NCBI GenBank assembly: GCA_937899935.1 | Contig: CALCOW010000241.1 | Location: 1 to 11,133 of the forward strand | DNA length: 11,133 nt | From: an uncultured Phycisphaerae bacterium | GTDB lineage: Bacteria > Planctomycetota > Phycisphaerae > Phycisphaerales > SM1A02 | Direction: 5' to 3' | Shown here: in pieces, positions 1 through 6,515 of the stretch | Layout: every line of letters starts with the position of its first letter | Numbering within the stretch: the first letter of the stretch is position 1 | The notes under the pieces: model-generated | Told to the model about the DNA's origin: nothing | The model's database searches: none | Seen by the model: only the letters and a program-made list of their open reading frames with translations | Translations under genes and position numbers: made by a program

Positions 1-933
1 AAAAAGAGCCTTTTGTCGATCTGTGTTCTGTGCATAGCCCTGGGCCTCACAGGCTGCCAATCTGGGTCCAAAAAAACCCTTCCCGCACGCGTCGCTGTTG
101 AAGATGCTCAGGCTCTTGTTCGCATCGTACGAGCGAGAGATAAACAACCTTTAACCTGGGGACAGTTCTCTGGTGAAATACTGCTTGCTGACATTATTGT
201 TGTTGGTGAAATGCACGATGACGAGGTTGGCCATGCCATCGAACTTGCTATTGTCCAAGACGTTTTTCGGCATTGGCCAGACGCGGTGCTTTGTCTCGAA
301 ATGCTCGAACGCGATGAACAGCCCCTTGTAGATGATTATAAAGATGGCCTCATTGATTCACAGACCTTTCAGCGTGAGACCGCTTCAACGAATTGGTCAG
401 GTAGTGGTTCGTTTGATGTTTGGTACCAGCCGTTGATCGATGCGGCGCATGAGCAAGGTGGCTCTGTCGTAGCAGCCAATGCTCCGCGCAGATACGTCAA
501 AGCCGCAAGAAAAAATGGATATAACGTCTTAAAATCAATGCCTTCCCCACGGCGAGACATGATTGCTTTTCCATCCGGTCCAGCTGATGAAGCCTACTAT
601 GAGCGTTTTGCCGAAGTGATGGGTGCCCATGATGAAACTCCCACCGATCCAGAAATCATCAATGAGTTCTTTCGTGCACAGCGTTTATGGGATGAAACGA
701 TGGCTGCATCAGTCGTCGCAGCTTCTGAACAAGGCGCTCACAAAGTCATCCAAATCGTCGGCCAATTTCATAGTGACTTTGATGGCGGTCTAGTTGATGC
801 CATTGAAGTCCGCGCGCCAGATGCTGAACTCATAGTGATCAGTTTGCAGCCTTTGCCTCATGTCTCACTTCAGGAAGAAGACATTGGTCGAGCTGATTAC
901 ATCATTTACACGGCACCGGCAATTGAAGACTAG
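1..933 (+). CDS. ChaN/Tiki-superfamily lipoprotein (DUF399-like), 5' end cut by window edge
   Basis: Probable membrane-anchored lipoprotein of the ChaN family, in the Tiki/EreA superfamily. Some members bind haem and the fold resembles metal-dependent hydrolases; the substrate here is unknown. Numbering from the TTG at 13: lipobox LTGC with the lipidated Cys at 15, the first GxxH motif GEMH at 65-68, EMLERD at 96-101, the family stretch VVAANAPRR at 152-160, RLWDETMA around 224-231 and the second GxxH motif GQFH at 250-253. The paired His motifs at the two ends of the domain are the superfamily signature. The frame is open back to base 1 and reads KKSLL before the TTG. This supplies the basic n-region that the signal peptide otherwise lacks, so the true start is almost certainly upstream of the window. 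The stop overlaps the stop of the converging Sua5 gene. Family assignment is strong; function is inference. Confidence 0.87.
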   Translation, partial: KKSLLSICVLCIALGLTGCQSGSKKTLPARVAVEDAQALVRIVRARDKQPLTWGQFSGEILLADIIVVGEMHDDEVGHAIELAIVQDVFRHWPDAVLCLEMLERDEQPLVDDYKDGLIDSQTFQRETASTNWSGSGSFDVWYQPLIDAAHEQGGSVVAANAPRRYVKAARKNGYNVLKSMPSPRRDMIAFPSGPADEAYYERFAEVMGAHDETPTDPEIINEFFRAQRLWDETMAASVVAASEQGAHKVIQIVGQFHSDFDGGLVDAIEVRAPDAELIVISLQPLPHVSLQEEDIGRADYIIYTAPAIED

Positions 934-1919
934 TGAGCCACCGACACTGAGGCTCGTGACAATCGGTCGTGGATAGCACCCCACTGTTCATTGTTTGGGG
1001 GTTCTACAACGATGATTCCATCATAGGCCTCCCCACGTCGCAGTTGGTCATAGAGTATTTGCCCATATGCGTCAGGTGTCGTTGGCATGACCATCGCTGT
1101 GTGTGGATCGGGTACGTTTCCCATTTCAAATACCAAGACCACCATACAACCCTTCGAATGCCTCAGTATTTTCTCTAATTGATCACCGCTTACGACCTGT
1201 AATGGAACACACGGTGCGTAGTGCTGAGCGTTGGTGCCTGGACTCGCGCCTTGGTGGATGGTCTGATTCACGTGAACTGGTCCAACAACAGTTGCTATGT
1301 CAGATGCGAGAATTGCGCCTTGCCGAAGAATTGTTATGGGTGAGCCTGTTGGGCCGGACAGATCTACCACTGTTGACTCGATACCGACATCTGTAGCGCC
1401 TCCATCAAGAACCATGAGTGGCCCATCGGGAAAGTCATCGGCAACATGCTGTGCCGTCGTTGCTGAAACATGACCTGATCGATTGGCTGAAGGTGCAACC
1501 AGTGGTTCACCGACAGCCTTCAAGAGTGATTGTGCAACTTGATGTGATGGCGCTCTTACCGCAACGGTTTCTCGACCACCGGTAACGATGGAAGAAATTT
1601 TCGAATGTTTCTTTGTCACAATAGTGAGCGGCCCTGGCCAAAACTTGTCTGCCAGTCGATGACAGCGATCGTCCCAACCCGCGCCTACTAATGCCGCATC
1701 TTGGATTGATGCAACATGGACAATCAGAGGATTTAACGTTGGTCGCCCTTTGAGGGTGAAGACTTGAGCAACAGCATCCTCATTAAAAACGCAAGCCCCA
1801 AGTCCATACACCGTCTCGGTTGGAAACGCCACAAGTTCACCTCGCTTGAGTCTTGCAGCTGCTCTTGCGACTGTGTCACCGGTTGGTTTACTGAGAATTA
1901 AGGCCAATGGTCTTACCAC
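930..1919 (-). CDS. L-threonylcarbamoyladenylate synthase, Sua5 type
   Basis: Makes threonylcarbamoyl-AMP from threonine, bicarbonate and ATP, the first step of t6A37 modification of ANN-decoding tRNAs. It acts in the cytoplasm and hands its product to the TsaD complex. From the GTG at 1919 (329 residues): AFPTETVYGLGA at 31-42, the nucleotide-binding KGRPTLNPLIVHV at 57-69, APSANRSG at 142-149 and a YrdC domain ending near 202. A linker SPGTNAQHYAP (226-236) leads to a C-terminal Sua5 domain ending in AIHDRLSRAS. The extra domain makes it Sua5 rather than the short TsaC. The start is uncertain. A TTG at 1955 would give 341 residues and a 68-bp overlap with the upstream gene; GTG 1919 overlaps 32 bp; TTG 1907 overlaps 20 bp and best matches usual family N-termini. 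It probably shares a transcript with the TolC homologue. In the linker, the family's usual SPGMKYRHYAP has lost its basic residues. Confidence 0.93.
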   Translation of the reverse strand: MVRPLALILSKPTGDTVARAAARLKRGELVAFPTETVYGLGACVFNEDAVAQVFTLKGRPTLNPLIVHVASIQDAALVGAGWDDRCHRLADKFWPGPLTIVTKKHSKISSIVTGGRETVAVRAPSHQVAQSLLKAVGEPLVAPSANRSGHVSATTAQHVADDFPDGPLMVLDGGATDVGIESTVVDLSGPTGSPITILRQGAILASDIATVVGPVHVNQTIHQGASPGTNAQHYAPCVPLQVVSGDQLEKILRHSKGCMVVLVFEMGNVPDPHTAMVMPTTPDAYGQILYDQLRRGEAYDGIIVVEPPNNEQWGAIHDRLSRASVSVAH

Positions 1920-3753
1920 CCGTAACGATCTCGGGGGCCGCCTGCTCAAGAGCAATACGATTCATCGACAATGTAATGCCCATTGCCTGGTAGAGCTGAG
2001 CTAACGACTGATAGAAGCCTGTCAACGCCTCATATTCCTGCGACTGTGCGCTGGCCAGTGCACTTTGCTTCTGATACTTCAGGTTAAGGAAGGTCGGTGT
2101 CAGTGACTCCAGCGTCTGCTGCAGCACATCAAGCGCTCTCAAGCTTTCCGCAGCTGCGATACGCAACTCTCGTGTTGCTCCGATCAACTGGTACGAATAG
2201 ACCACATTTCGCAATTGTGTCTTAACCTCGAGCGCTGCTTGAAGAATCGTATTTTTGTAGGCCAGAATCGCACTAGCGCGATTAAGTCGCGATTGATAGT
2301 ACTGAGCTTCTGCTGCTCGGTTGCCAATTGGTTGTTGAAATGCCAAACCAACAATGAAATTTATTCCCGTACCATTCGTGACCGTCTCATAGGCATCACC
2401 AAAATCTTCCCCTAATCCATAAAAGGTCATCTGGTAGTTCAAGTCTAGTTCTGGCAGCACACTGTTCTTGGCCACGAGTTCTTGGGCTGCACGAGAATCA
2501 ATGGTCAGAAGCGATTGTCGAATGTCTGGCCGATTGGCGACCGCCAGAAACAGCGCATCTTGCAAGTTATACTCAATTGGTGTTGGGTTGAGCTCATCTA
2601 ATGGAAACAAGAGTATGTCTGATTGAATGGGATACTCGGGATTGTTGATAAGCACTTTAAGGGTGTCTGACTTTTGCCGTAGCTGATTGCGGACATCGAT
2701 CATGGATGTGCGACGTTCTTGAAGCGTGGCCACCCCATCAGCATAGGACGCGTCACTGACATCGAAACCACGCCTCCGTTCAAGGATATCCTTGACTTCA
2801 ACACCAACATCAATAAGCCACTGTTGTATGGACAGTGTCTGCCATGCGTTTACGAGGTCCCAGTATGCCAACTCTGTTTGCACAATCGTGCTCTGGAGTT
2901 GGCTACGAAGGTCTTCTACCGAGGCGCGTTGTATGTTTCTGGAGATTCTAATTTGGGCGGTGTTAACCTTCTCGCCAAAGCCTCGAAGGAGGGGCTGATC
3001 CCAAGCAAAATCAATGGTGCTGTAATAGGCTGGATTCGGATTAATCCGCTCATCCACGGGCAGGTTTGTGTTTTCAAACTCCCATAAGGTATTGGTTGCT
3101 TGCAACGATCCACCTGTGATCAATTGTTTGCTAAGGCCGACCTGCGCCTGGTATTGGCGGGTACGCAGCATATTGTCGTCGTACTCAAAGTCACCGCCAC
3201 CAATAACACCTGTCGTTGGATCTGCAAACTGAATAACCGGCTGAGGTTGATTAACGATGCTCGCTTGGCCTGAAGCGAGCAATACTGCGTCGAACGCCGC
3301 CTCAGCAACAATGACATCTTGCTCATTAATAGCTGGCTGCAATTGTGCAATCTTGAGGTTGATGTTGTGGGCCAACGCTGACTCAATCGCTGACTCCAGA
3401 TCGACGACCATCTGTTTTTGGGACTGGCCCACAGAGTTTGGACCAACCGCTGTTTGAGTAATCGGGCCGGCCGGCTTTGGACCCATCGCTTCTAGAATCT
3501 CAATACGATTCGATAGAGCTTCAGCAATCTCATCAGGAGGTTGGGTTGTGAGGACCAAGCCATCTTCTGGTTCAACATCGAGCAATTCGCGGCTGATCGC
3601 CTCACTCACCGATCGCTGCAGAATGTCTGAAGCACCGTAATCCTCAAAAGGAGATTGACAGGCCGACAAGCTCATCACGAGGCTGAGACCGACGCTGCAG
3701 AGCAGGAGATCTCGCTTCGGGTGGGTCCGGGAATGGGGGAGCAGTCTTTTCAC
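1888..3753 (-). CDS. TolC/OEP-family outer-membrane efflux lipoprotein
   Basis: Outer-membrane factor expected to form the trimeric exit duct of a tripartite efflux or type I secretion system. An N-terminal leader with hydrophobic core ends in the lipobox LSAC, so Cys32 should be lipidated. A charged stretch of about 80 residues follows, then two OEP repeats at about 118-371 and 397-595. Each starts with an amphipathic helix of the type LESAIESALAHNINLKIAQ and LQDALFLAVANRPDIRQ, as in TolC. The WDQPLLRGFG motif at 251-260 is typical of outer-membrane factors. At 621 residues it is longer than TolC (about 470 mature), mainly from the N-terminal extension. The start is GTG at 3753; upstream sequence in this frame offers no ATG/GTG/TTG before a stop, and no well-spaced Shine-Dalgarno is visible. 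No periplasmic adaptor or inner-membrane pump is in the window, so its partner is unknown. The 3' end overlaps the Sua5 gene. Confidence 0.93.
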   Translation of the reverse strand: MKRLLPHSRTHPKRDLLLCSVGLSLVMSLSACQSPFEDYGASDILQRSVSEAISRELLDVEPEDGLVLTTQPPDEIAEALSNRIEILEAMGPKPAGPITQTAVGPNSVGQSQKQMVVDLESAIESALAHNINLKIAQLQPAINEQDVIVAEAAFDAVLLASGQASIVNQPQPVIQFADPTTGVIGGGDFEYDDNMLRTRQYQAQVGLSKQLITGGSLQATNTLWEFENTNLPVDERINPNPAYYSTIDFAWDQPLLRGFGEKVNTAQIRISRNIQRASVEDLRSQLQSTIVQTELAYWDLVNAWQTLSIQQWLIDVGVEVKDILERRRGFDVSDASYADGVATLQERRTSMIDVRNQLRQKSDTLKVLINNPEYPIQSDILLFPLDELNPTPIEYNLQDALFLAVANRPDIRQSLLTIDSRAAQELVAKNSVLPELDLNYQMTFYGLGEDFGDAYETVTNGTGINFIVGLAFQQPIGNRAAEAQYYQSRLNRASAILAYKNTILQAALEVKTQLRNVVYSYQLIGATRELRIAAAESLRALDVLQQTLESLTPTFLNLKYQKQSALASAQSQEYEALTGFYQSLAQLYQAMGITLSMNRIALEQAAPEIVTGGKTIGLNSQ

Positions 3754-4072
3754 CCCTGACAGACTATCAGGCCCAGGTCTTGGAGGCCAAACATCACGTC
3801 ATGGTTGATGGTCCTCGCCTCGTTCGATAGGCTGCAACTGGCCAGCAACGGACGCTGGCTCTCAAAGCTGGCCTGATCAAGTTGGCATACAACTGAGAAA
3901 CGCATGGTCACGATGTGATCGTGGCCACTGCCCGCGAGAGATCTAGAGGGTTTGGGAGGCCGAGGGCCTACCTCGCCGATAACTTCGAATAGGTAGTTTG
4001 ATCGCATTTACCGCAGCCTGAATCGGTCTTCGAGCCAGGCTCTGCACAAGACACGACACGGAGGTCGTCACA
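3754..4072. other. Divergent intergenic region with several short hairpins; no convincing gene
   Basis: The 319 bases separate the TolC-type gene (-) from the SH3-like gene (+). I see no clear -10/-35 pair for either gene. The region holds an unusual number of inverted repeats: CCTGA/TCAGG around 3756-3771, GCCAGC/GCTGGC at 3841-3859 with a 7-base loop, a 10-bp stem with one T:G pair and a 3-base loop at 3905-3927 (core CACGAT-GTG-ATCGTG), AGGCC/GGCCT at 3957-3969, and the odd palindrome GAGCCAGGCTC at 4032-4042. None is followed by a T-run, so none looks like an intrinsic terminator. An 85-codon minus-strand reading frame (3750-4007) is open but resembles no family I know and has no clear ribosome site. 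The region may hold promoters, operators or a structured RNA; this is inference. Confidence 0.5.
4060..4065 (+). promoter_or_regulatory. Shine-Dalgarno GGAGGT for the SH3-like gene
   Basis: Strong ribosome-binding site seven bases before the ATG at 4073. It fixes the start of the exported SH3-like protein at the codon that gives a proper signal peptide. Confidence 0.8.
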
Positions 4073-5470
4073 ATGAAAAAAAATCACCAGAGAATTCGCC
4101 GAGGCTTTGCCGCTGCCCTAATCACGGGACTTTCAGGAGCCCTTTTTATCTGCAGTCATGCGGTCAGCCAAAACACGACAGCCACAACGACTACCGCGAA
4201 AGACCCCTACATCGCCGTCATATCAACTGATGGCGCCTATCTCAGGAGTGGAGCAGCCAAAACCTATTACCCCATGGTCCAATTTCAGCGCGGAGATCTC
4301 GTTGAAGTTGTCGGCGAGAAAAATCGCTGGGGCCGCATTCGAATTGATGGCCCAGCCCTCTCTCAGGCCCAAGGTTTTGTGATCTACCCCACTAACGAGT
4401 CTGGACACCTTCGCCTTGCCGCTGATGGCAAGACTGCCGTTGCCCTAGGCCAGTTGCCTGTCTATGCCCGCAACCTGAATACAACGGATCCATCACTTTG
4501 TTGGAAGCGGATCTGTAATGTCAAACCCAACCAGAGCATCGAGATTATCGAAACGACCACCGTTGATGGTGGTGGTGGTGCGCCTGATCAGATTGCACAT
4601 CGTATTCGCCTGCCACAACAGGCCGAAGGTTGGGTCAGTACGGCTTTTATTAGCCCCGCCAATGAGGCAGAGGTCGCCATATGGAGAGCAAGTCTCGCTG
4701 CACCCAACAAGGCACTTACCACAACAACCGTGGCCAAAGACGCCCCAAAAATCAGCGCGCCGACAACACCAAGCTCGACTCCCAGCACGGTGGTCGCCAA
4801 GCAGCAGCAACCCACTGTTGCCAAAACCAATGTGCCTGAGACGACAGCACCTGTTGTCGCAGCTCCGGTCGCAACTTTGCCTACACCGACGCCAATGGTG
4901 ACCACGACTCCAGAGAAACTTGTTGAAGCAAAACCAACCCCAGCAGCCAAGGAACTTGCGTCCTTAGAAGATCGATTTCAGAAAATTCGCAATCCCCCCG
5001 CTTCCGCCACAGAACTTCTACCCTTGCGAAATCTGTATGCACAGTTTGTGGCTGAATCCCCAAATTCCCCAGAAGCCCAATATGCAACCCTTCGTATCGA
5101 ACAATTAAGCCTCTGGAGCGATCTCCAAGAACGTCGGCAAGCAATCGCAGCGTTACGCAATTCAACAGACACCGCAGCGAACCACAACTCGTCCATCCGA
5201 CTCGCACTGGCCAATGGCGGTGACTATGTAGCTGTTGGCCGCCTTGAAGTCTCGACCATATTCGACGGTGATCAGCTGCCACGGCTGTACCGTCTACAGG
5301 ATCCCAGCAATGGTCGAACATTGGCCTATATCGTTCCCCAGGACGACATCAGCCTCACCATGATGTTGGGTCAGCTGATTGGGATCAACGGCAAAAAATC
5401 CTATGATTCAGGGCTCAGGCTGGAGCTCATAGAACCACAGAGAATCGATGTTTTGGCCCCTCAACAGTAA
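4073..5470 (+). CDS. Exported protein with two SH3-like repeats and an uncharacterised C-terminal domain
   Basis: Secreted or periplasmic protein of 465 residues; function not known. A signal peptide (basic MKKNHQRIRR, hydrophobic 11-27, likely cleavage near AVS-Q at 32/33) leads to a first bacterial SH3-like domain at about 46-106, with the hallmark AYLRSGAAKTYYPMVQ followed by GDLVEVVGEKNRWGRIR. A second, more diverged copy spans about 116-194 and ends GWVSTAFIS. Residues about 210-295 are a Thr/Pro/Ala-rich, probably disordered linker. A helical stretch at about 296-362 looks like a partial TPR-type hairpin. A beta-rich C-terminal domain at about 385-461 contains DGDQLPRLYRLQDPSNGRT and GQLIGINGKKSYD, perhaps OB-like; I cannot name it. 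Bacterial SH3 domains often bind peptidoglycan or peptides, so an envelope role is plausible. The coding sequence opens with eight A after ATG and holds an in-frame TGG repeat (4567-4580, Gly-rich). It is separated from the next gene by a tRNA. Confidence 0.85.
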   Translation: MKKNHQRIRRGFAAALITGLSGALFICSHAVSQNTTATTTTAKDPYIAVISTDGAYLRSGAAKTYYPMVQFQRGDLVEVVGEKNRWGRIRIDGPALSQAQGFVIYPTNESGHLRLAADGKTAVALGQLPVYARNLNTTDPSLCWKRICNVKPNQSIEIIETTTVDGGGGAPDQIAHRIRLPQQAEGWVSTAFISPANEAEVAIWRASLAAPNKALTTTTVAKDAPKISAPTTPSSTPSTVVAKQQQPTVAKTNVPETTAPVVAAPVATLPTPTPMVTTTPEKLVEAKPTPAAKELASLEDRFQKIRNPPASATELLPLRNLYAQFVAESPNSPEAQYATLRIEQLSLWSDLQERRQAIAALRNSTDTAANHNSSIRLALANGGDYVAVGRLEVSTIFDGDQLPRLYRLQDPSNGRTLAYIVPQDDISLTMMLGQLIGINGKKSYDSGLRLELIEPQRIDVLAPQQ

Positions 5471-5524
5471 TCGACCCAAGCACGTTACTATATGAAGCCG
5501 GTCCGTTATCTTGATCACGGGTCT

Positions 5525-5597
5525 GGGGCGTTAGCTCAATTGGGAGAGCGCCGCCTTTGCAAGGCGGAGGTTATCGGTTCGAGCCCGATACGCTCCA
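5525..5597 (+). tRNA. tRNA-Ala (anticodon TGC)
   Basis: A complete 73-base cloverleaf. Acceptor arm GGGGCGT (5525-5531) pairs with ACGCTCC (5590-5596) and includes the G3:U70 wobble that is the identity element for alanyl-tRNA synthetase. D-arm GCTC/GAGC. Anticodon stem CCGCC/GGCGG (5551-5555, 5563-5567) with loop TTTGCAA and anticodon TGC at 5558-5560. T-arm contains GGTTCGAGCC. The discriminator base is A5597. It is followed by TTA, so the 3' CCA is not encoded and must be added by a CCA-adding enzyme. It stands alone rather than in an rRNA spacer. Confidence 0.97.
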
Positions 5598-5601
5598 TTA
5601 A

Positions 5602-5641
5602 ACCAGACAACTGCGATTGCCTATGTCGTCTCTGGTCTTTT
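5602..5641 (+). terminator. Weak terminator-like hairpin after tRNA-Ala
   Basis: ACCAGA (5602-5607) pairs with TCTGGT (5631-5636), followed by CTTTT. The loop is long (23 bases) and the stem only 6 bp, so this is a poor intrinsic terminator. Its position just after the tRNA and before the deacetylase start at 5661 is what suggests the role. Confidence 0.3.
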
Positions 5642-5660
5642 AGAGAACCATACATTCGCC

Positions 5661-6455
5661 ATGCTTGATATCACCTTCGTTATCACTTTGATGCTCTGTG
5701 TCGGGCTTATCGTTTCTCTTGGTCCGCCACCAATCGGTAAGGCTTTGCCGGTTCTGATGTACCACCAAGTACGTCCGCATCCGTCGAGTGACCTGGCTGT
5801 TTCTCCGGAAACATTTGAGCATCAACTACAGCAACTACATCAAAAGGGTTATCAAGGCATTTCCTTCAGTGACCTCGCATCGCACATCGATGAAAAGAAA
5901 CCGTTACCGCGCCGACCTGTCATTGTGACCTTTGATGATGGTTACACAGATATTGAGACGTATGCATTACCAATTCTTCAGGCATATAACATGCCAAGCA
6001 CTGTCTTTTTGCCTGTCGGCATGATCGGTGCACAGAACTCGTGGGATGGTGGTACTGAACCATTACTCAACTATGAAGCTCTCTTTCGATTAATGGAGCA
6101 TCGGGTTGAATATGGACTACACACCATGCGACATAGCAATGTTCGTAATCTCAGTGATCAAGAACTATCAACTGATATCCAAGAATGCATCAACACGCTC
6201 AATGTGAATCAACTCCCCCACTTGCCCGTTCTTGCTTACCCGTATGGTGCCTTCCATCGCCATGATGCCGCTAAGAGACGTGCGATGCGGCGTGTTCTTG
6301 ATGAAGCTGGAATTAAATTTGCTGTTCGAATTGGTTCTCGTATCAACCGCATCCCAATTTTGCGGCGATTTGAGGTGACACGAATCAATGTTCATAACAC
6401 CGATATCGACTGGCGCTTTGCTCTGAAGCTGCGCCGGGGCCGCTTGAGGCTCTAA
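5661..6455 (+). CDS. Polysaccharide deacetylase (NodB homology, carbohydrate esterase 4)
   Basis: Metal-dependent hydrolase expected to remove N- or O-acetyl groups from a polysaccharide. The N-terminus (residues 5-20) is hydrophobic and could be a signal anchor, placing the enzyme in the periplasm or on the membrane. Then come the family entry PVLMYHQV (30-37), motif 1 TFDDGY (90-95, catalytic and metal Asp pair D92/D93), motif 2 HTMRHSN with the metal His pair H154/H158, motif 3 AYPYG (192-196) and RRFEVTRINV (235-244). The WDGGTEPLLNYEALFRLME stretch matches the segment that precedes motif 2 in CE4 enzymes. All the key catalytic positions I can check are present. At 264 residues it is a compact, single-domain member. 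The ATG at 5661 has only a weak ribosome site. It lies 60 bases upstream of a glycosyltransferase, suggesting that both act on one surface glycan. Peptidoglycan, a poly-N-acetylglucosamine-type polymer or a capsule are all possible substrates. Confidence 0.92.
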   Translation: MLDITFVITLMLCVGLIVSLGPPPIGKALPVLMYHQVRPHPSSDLAVSPETFEHQLQQLHQKGYQGISFSDLASHIDEKKPLPRRPVIVTFDDGYTDIETYALPILQAYNMPSTVFLPVGMIGAQNSWDGGTEPLLNYEALFRLMEHRVEYGLHTMRHSNVRNLSDQELSTDIQECINTLNVNQLPHLPVLAYPYGAFHRHDAAKRRAMRRVLDEAGIKFAVRIGSRINRIPILRRFEVTRINVHNTDIDWRFALKLRRGRLRL

Positions 6456-6503
6456 AGAAACTTGGCGAAATCGCCTCAATAGCAACTCCTGGTTTTAGTT
6501 GCT
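6444..6503 (+). promoter_or_regulatory. Overlapping inverted repeats between deacetylase and glycosyltransferase genes
   Basis: TTGAGGC (6444-6450, end of the deacetylase gene) can pair with GCCTCAA (6473-6479). That pairing competes with a tight GGCG-AAAT-CGCC hairpin at 6464-6475. A separate stem AGCAACT (6481-6487)/AGTTGCT (6497-6503) lies just before the glycosyltransferase start at 6516. Mutually exclusive stems in a 60-base spacer could affect mRNA stability or translation of the second gene. There is no T-run after the first stems, so simple termination is unlikely. Function is inference. Confidence 0.3.
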
Positions 6504-6515
6504 TCGAAGAACATT

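Noticed and set aside
935..955. GAGCC/GGCTC stem just past the shared stops as a bidirectional terminator
   Set aside because: Only 5 bp of Watson-Crick pairing, an 11-base loop and no T-run on either strand.
2719..3087. 122-codon plus-strand frame inside the TolC-type gene
   Set aside because: It is antisense to a well-supported family gene, with no recognisable motif or start signal.
4567..4580. TGG trinucleotide run as a phase-variation tract
   Set aside because: Under five units and in frame, so changes would only alter the number of glycines.
4493..5321. Long reading frames on the minus strand opposite the SH3-like gene
   Set aside because: Cys/Trp/Arg-rich or Ala/Val-rich translations without domains or ribosome sites, mirroring the Thr/Pro-rich linker on the coding strand; shadow frames.
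5525..5660. tRNA-Ala as an integration site for a mobile element
   Set aside because: No copy of the tRNA 3' end was seen elsewhere in the window and no integrase gene is present; the genes downstream look like ordinary chromosomal genes.
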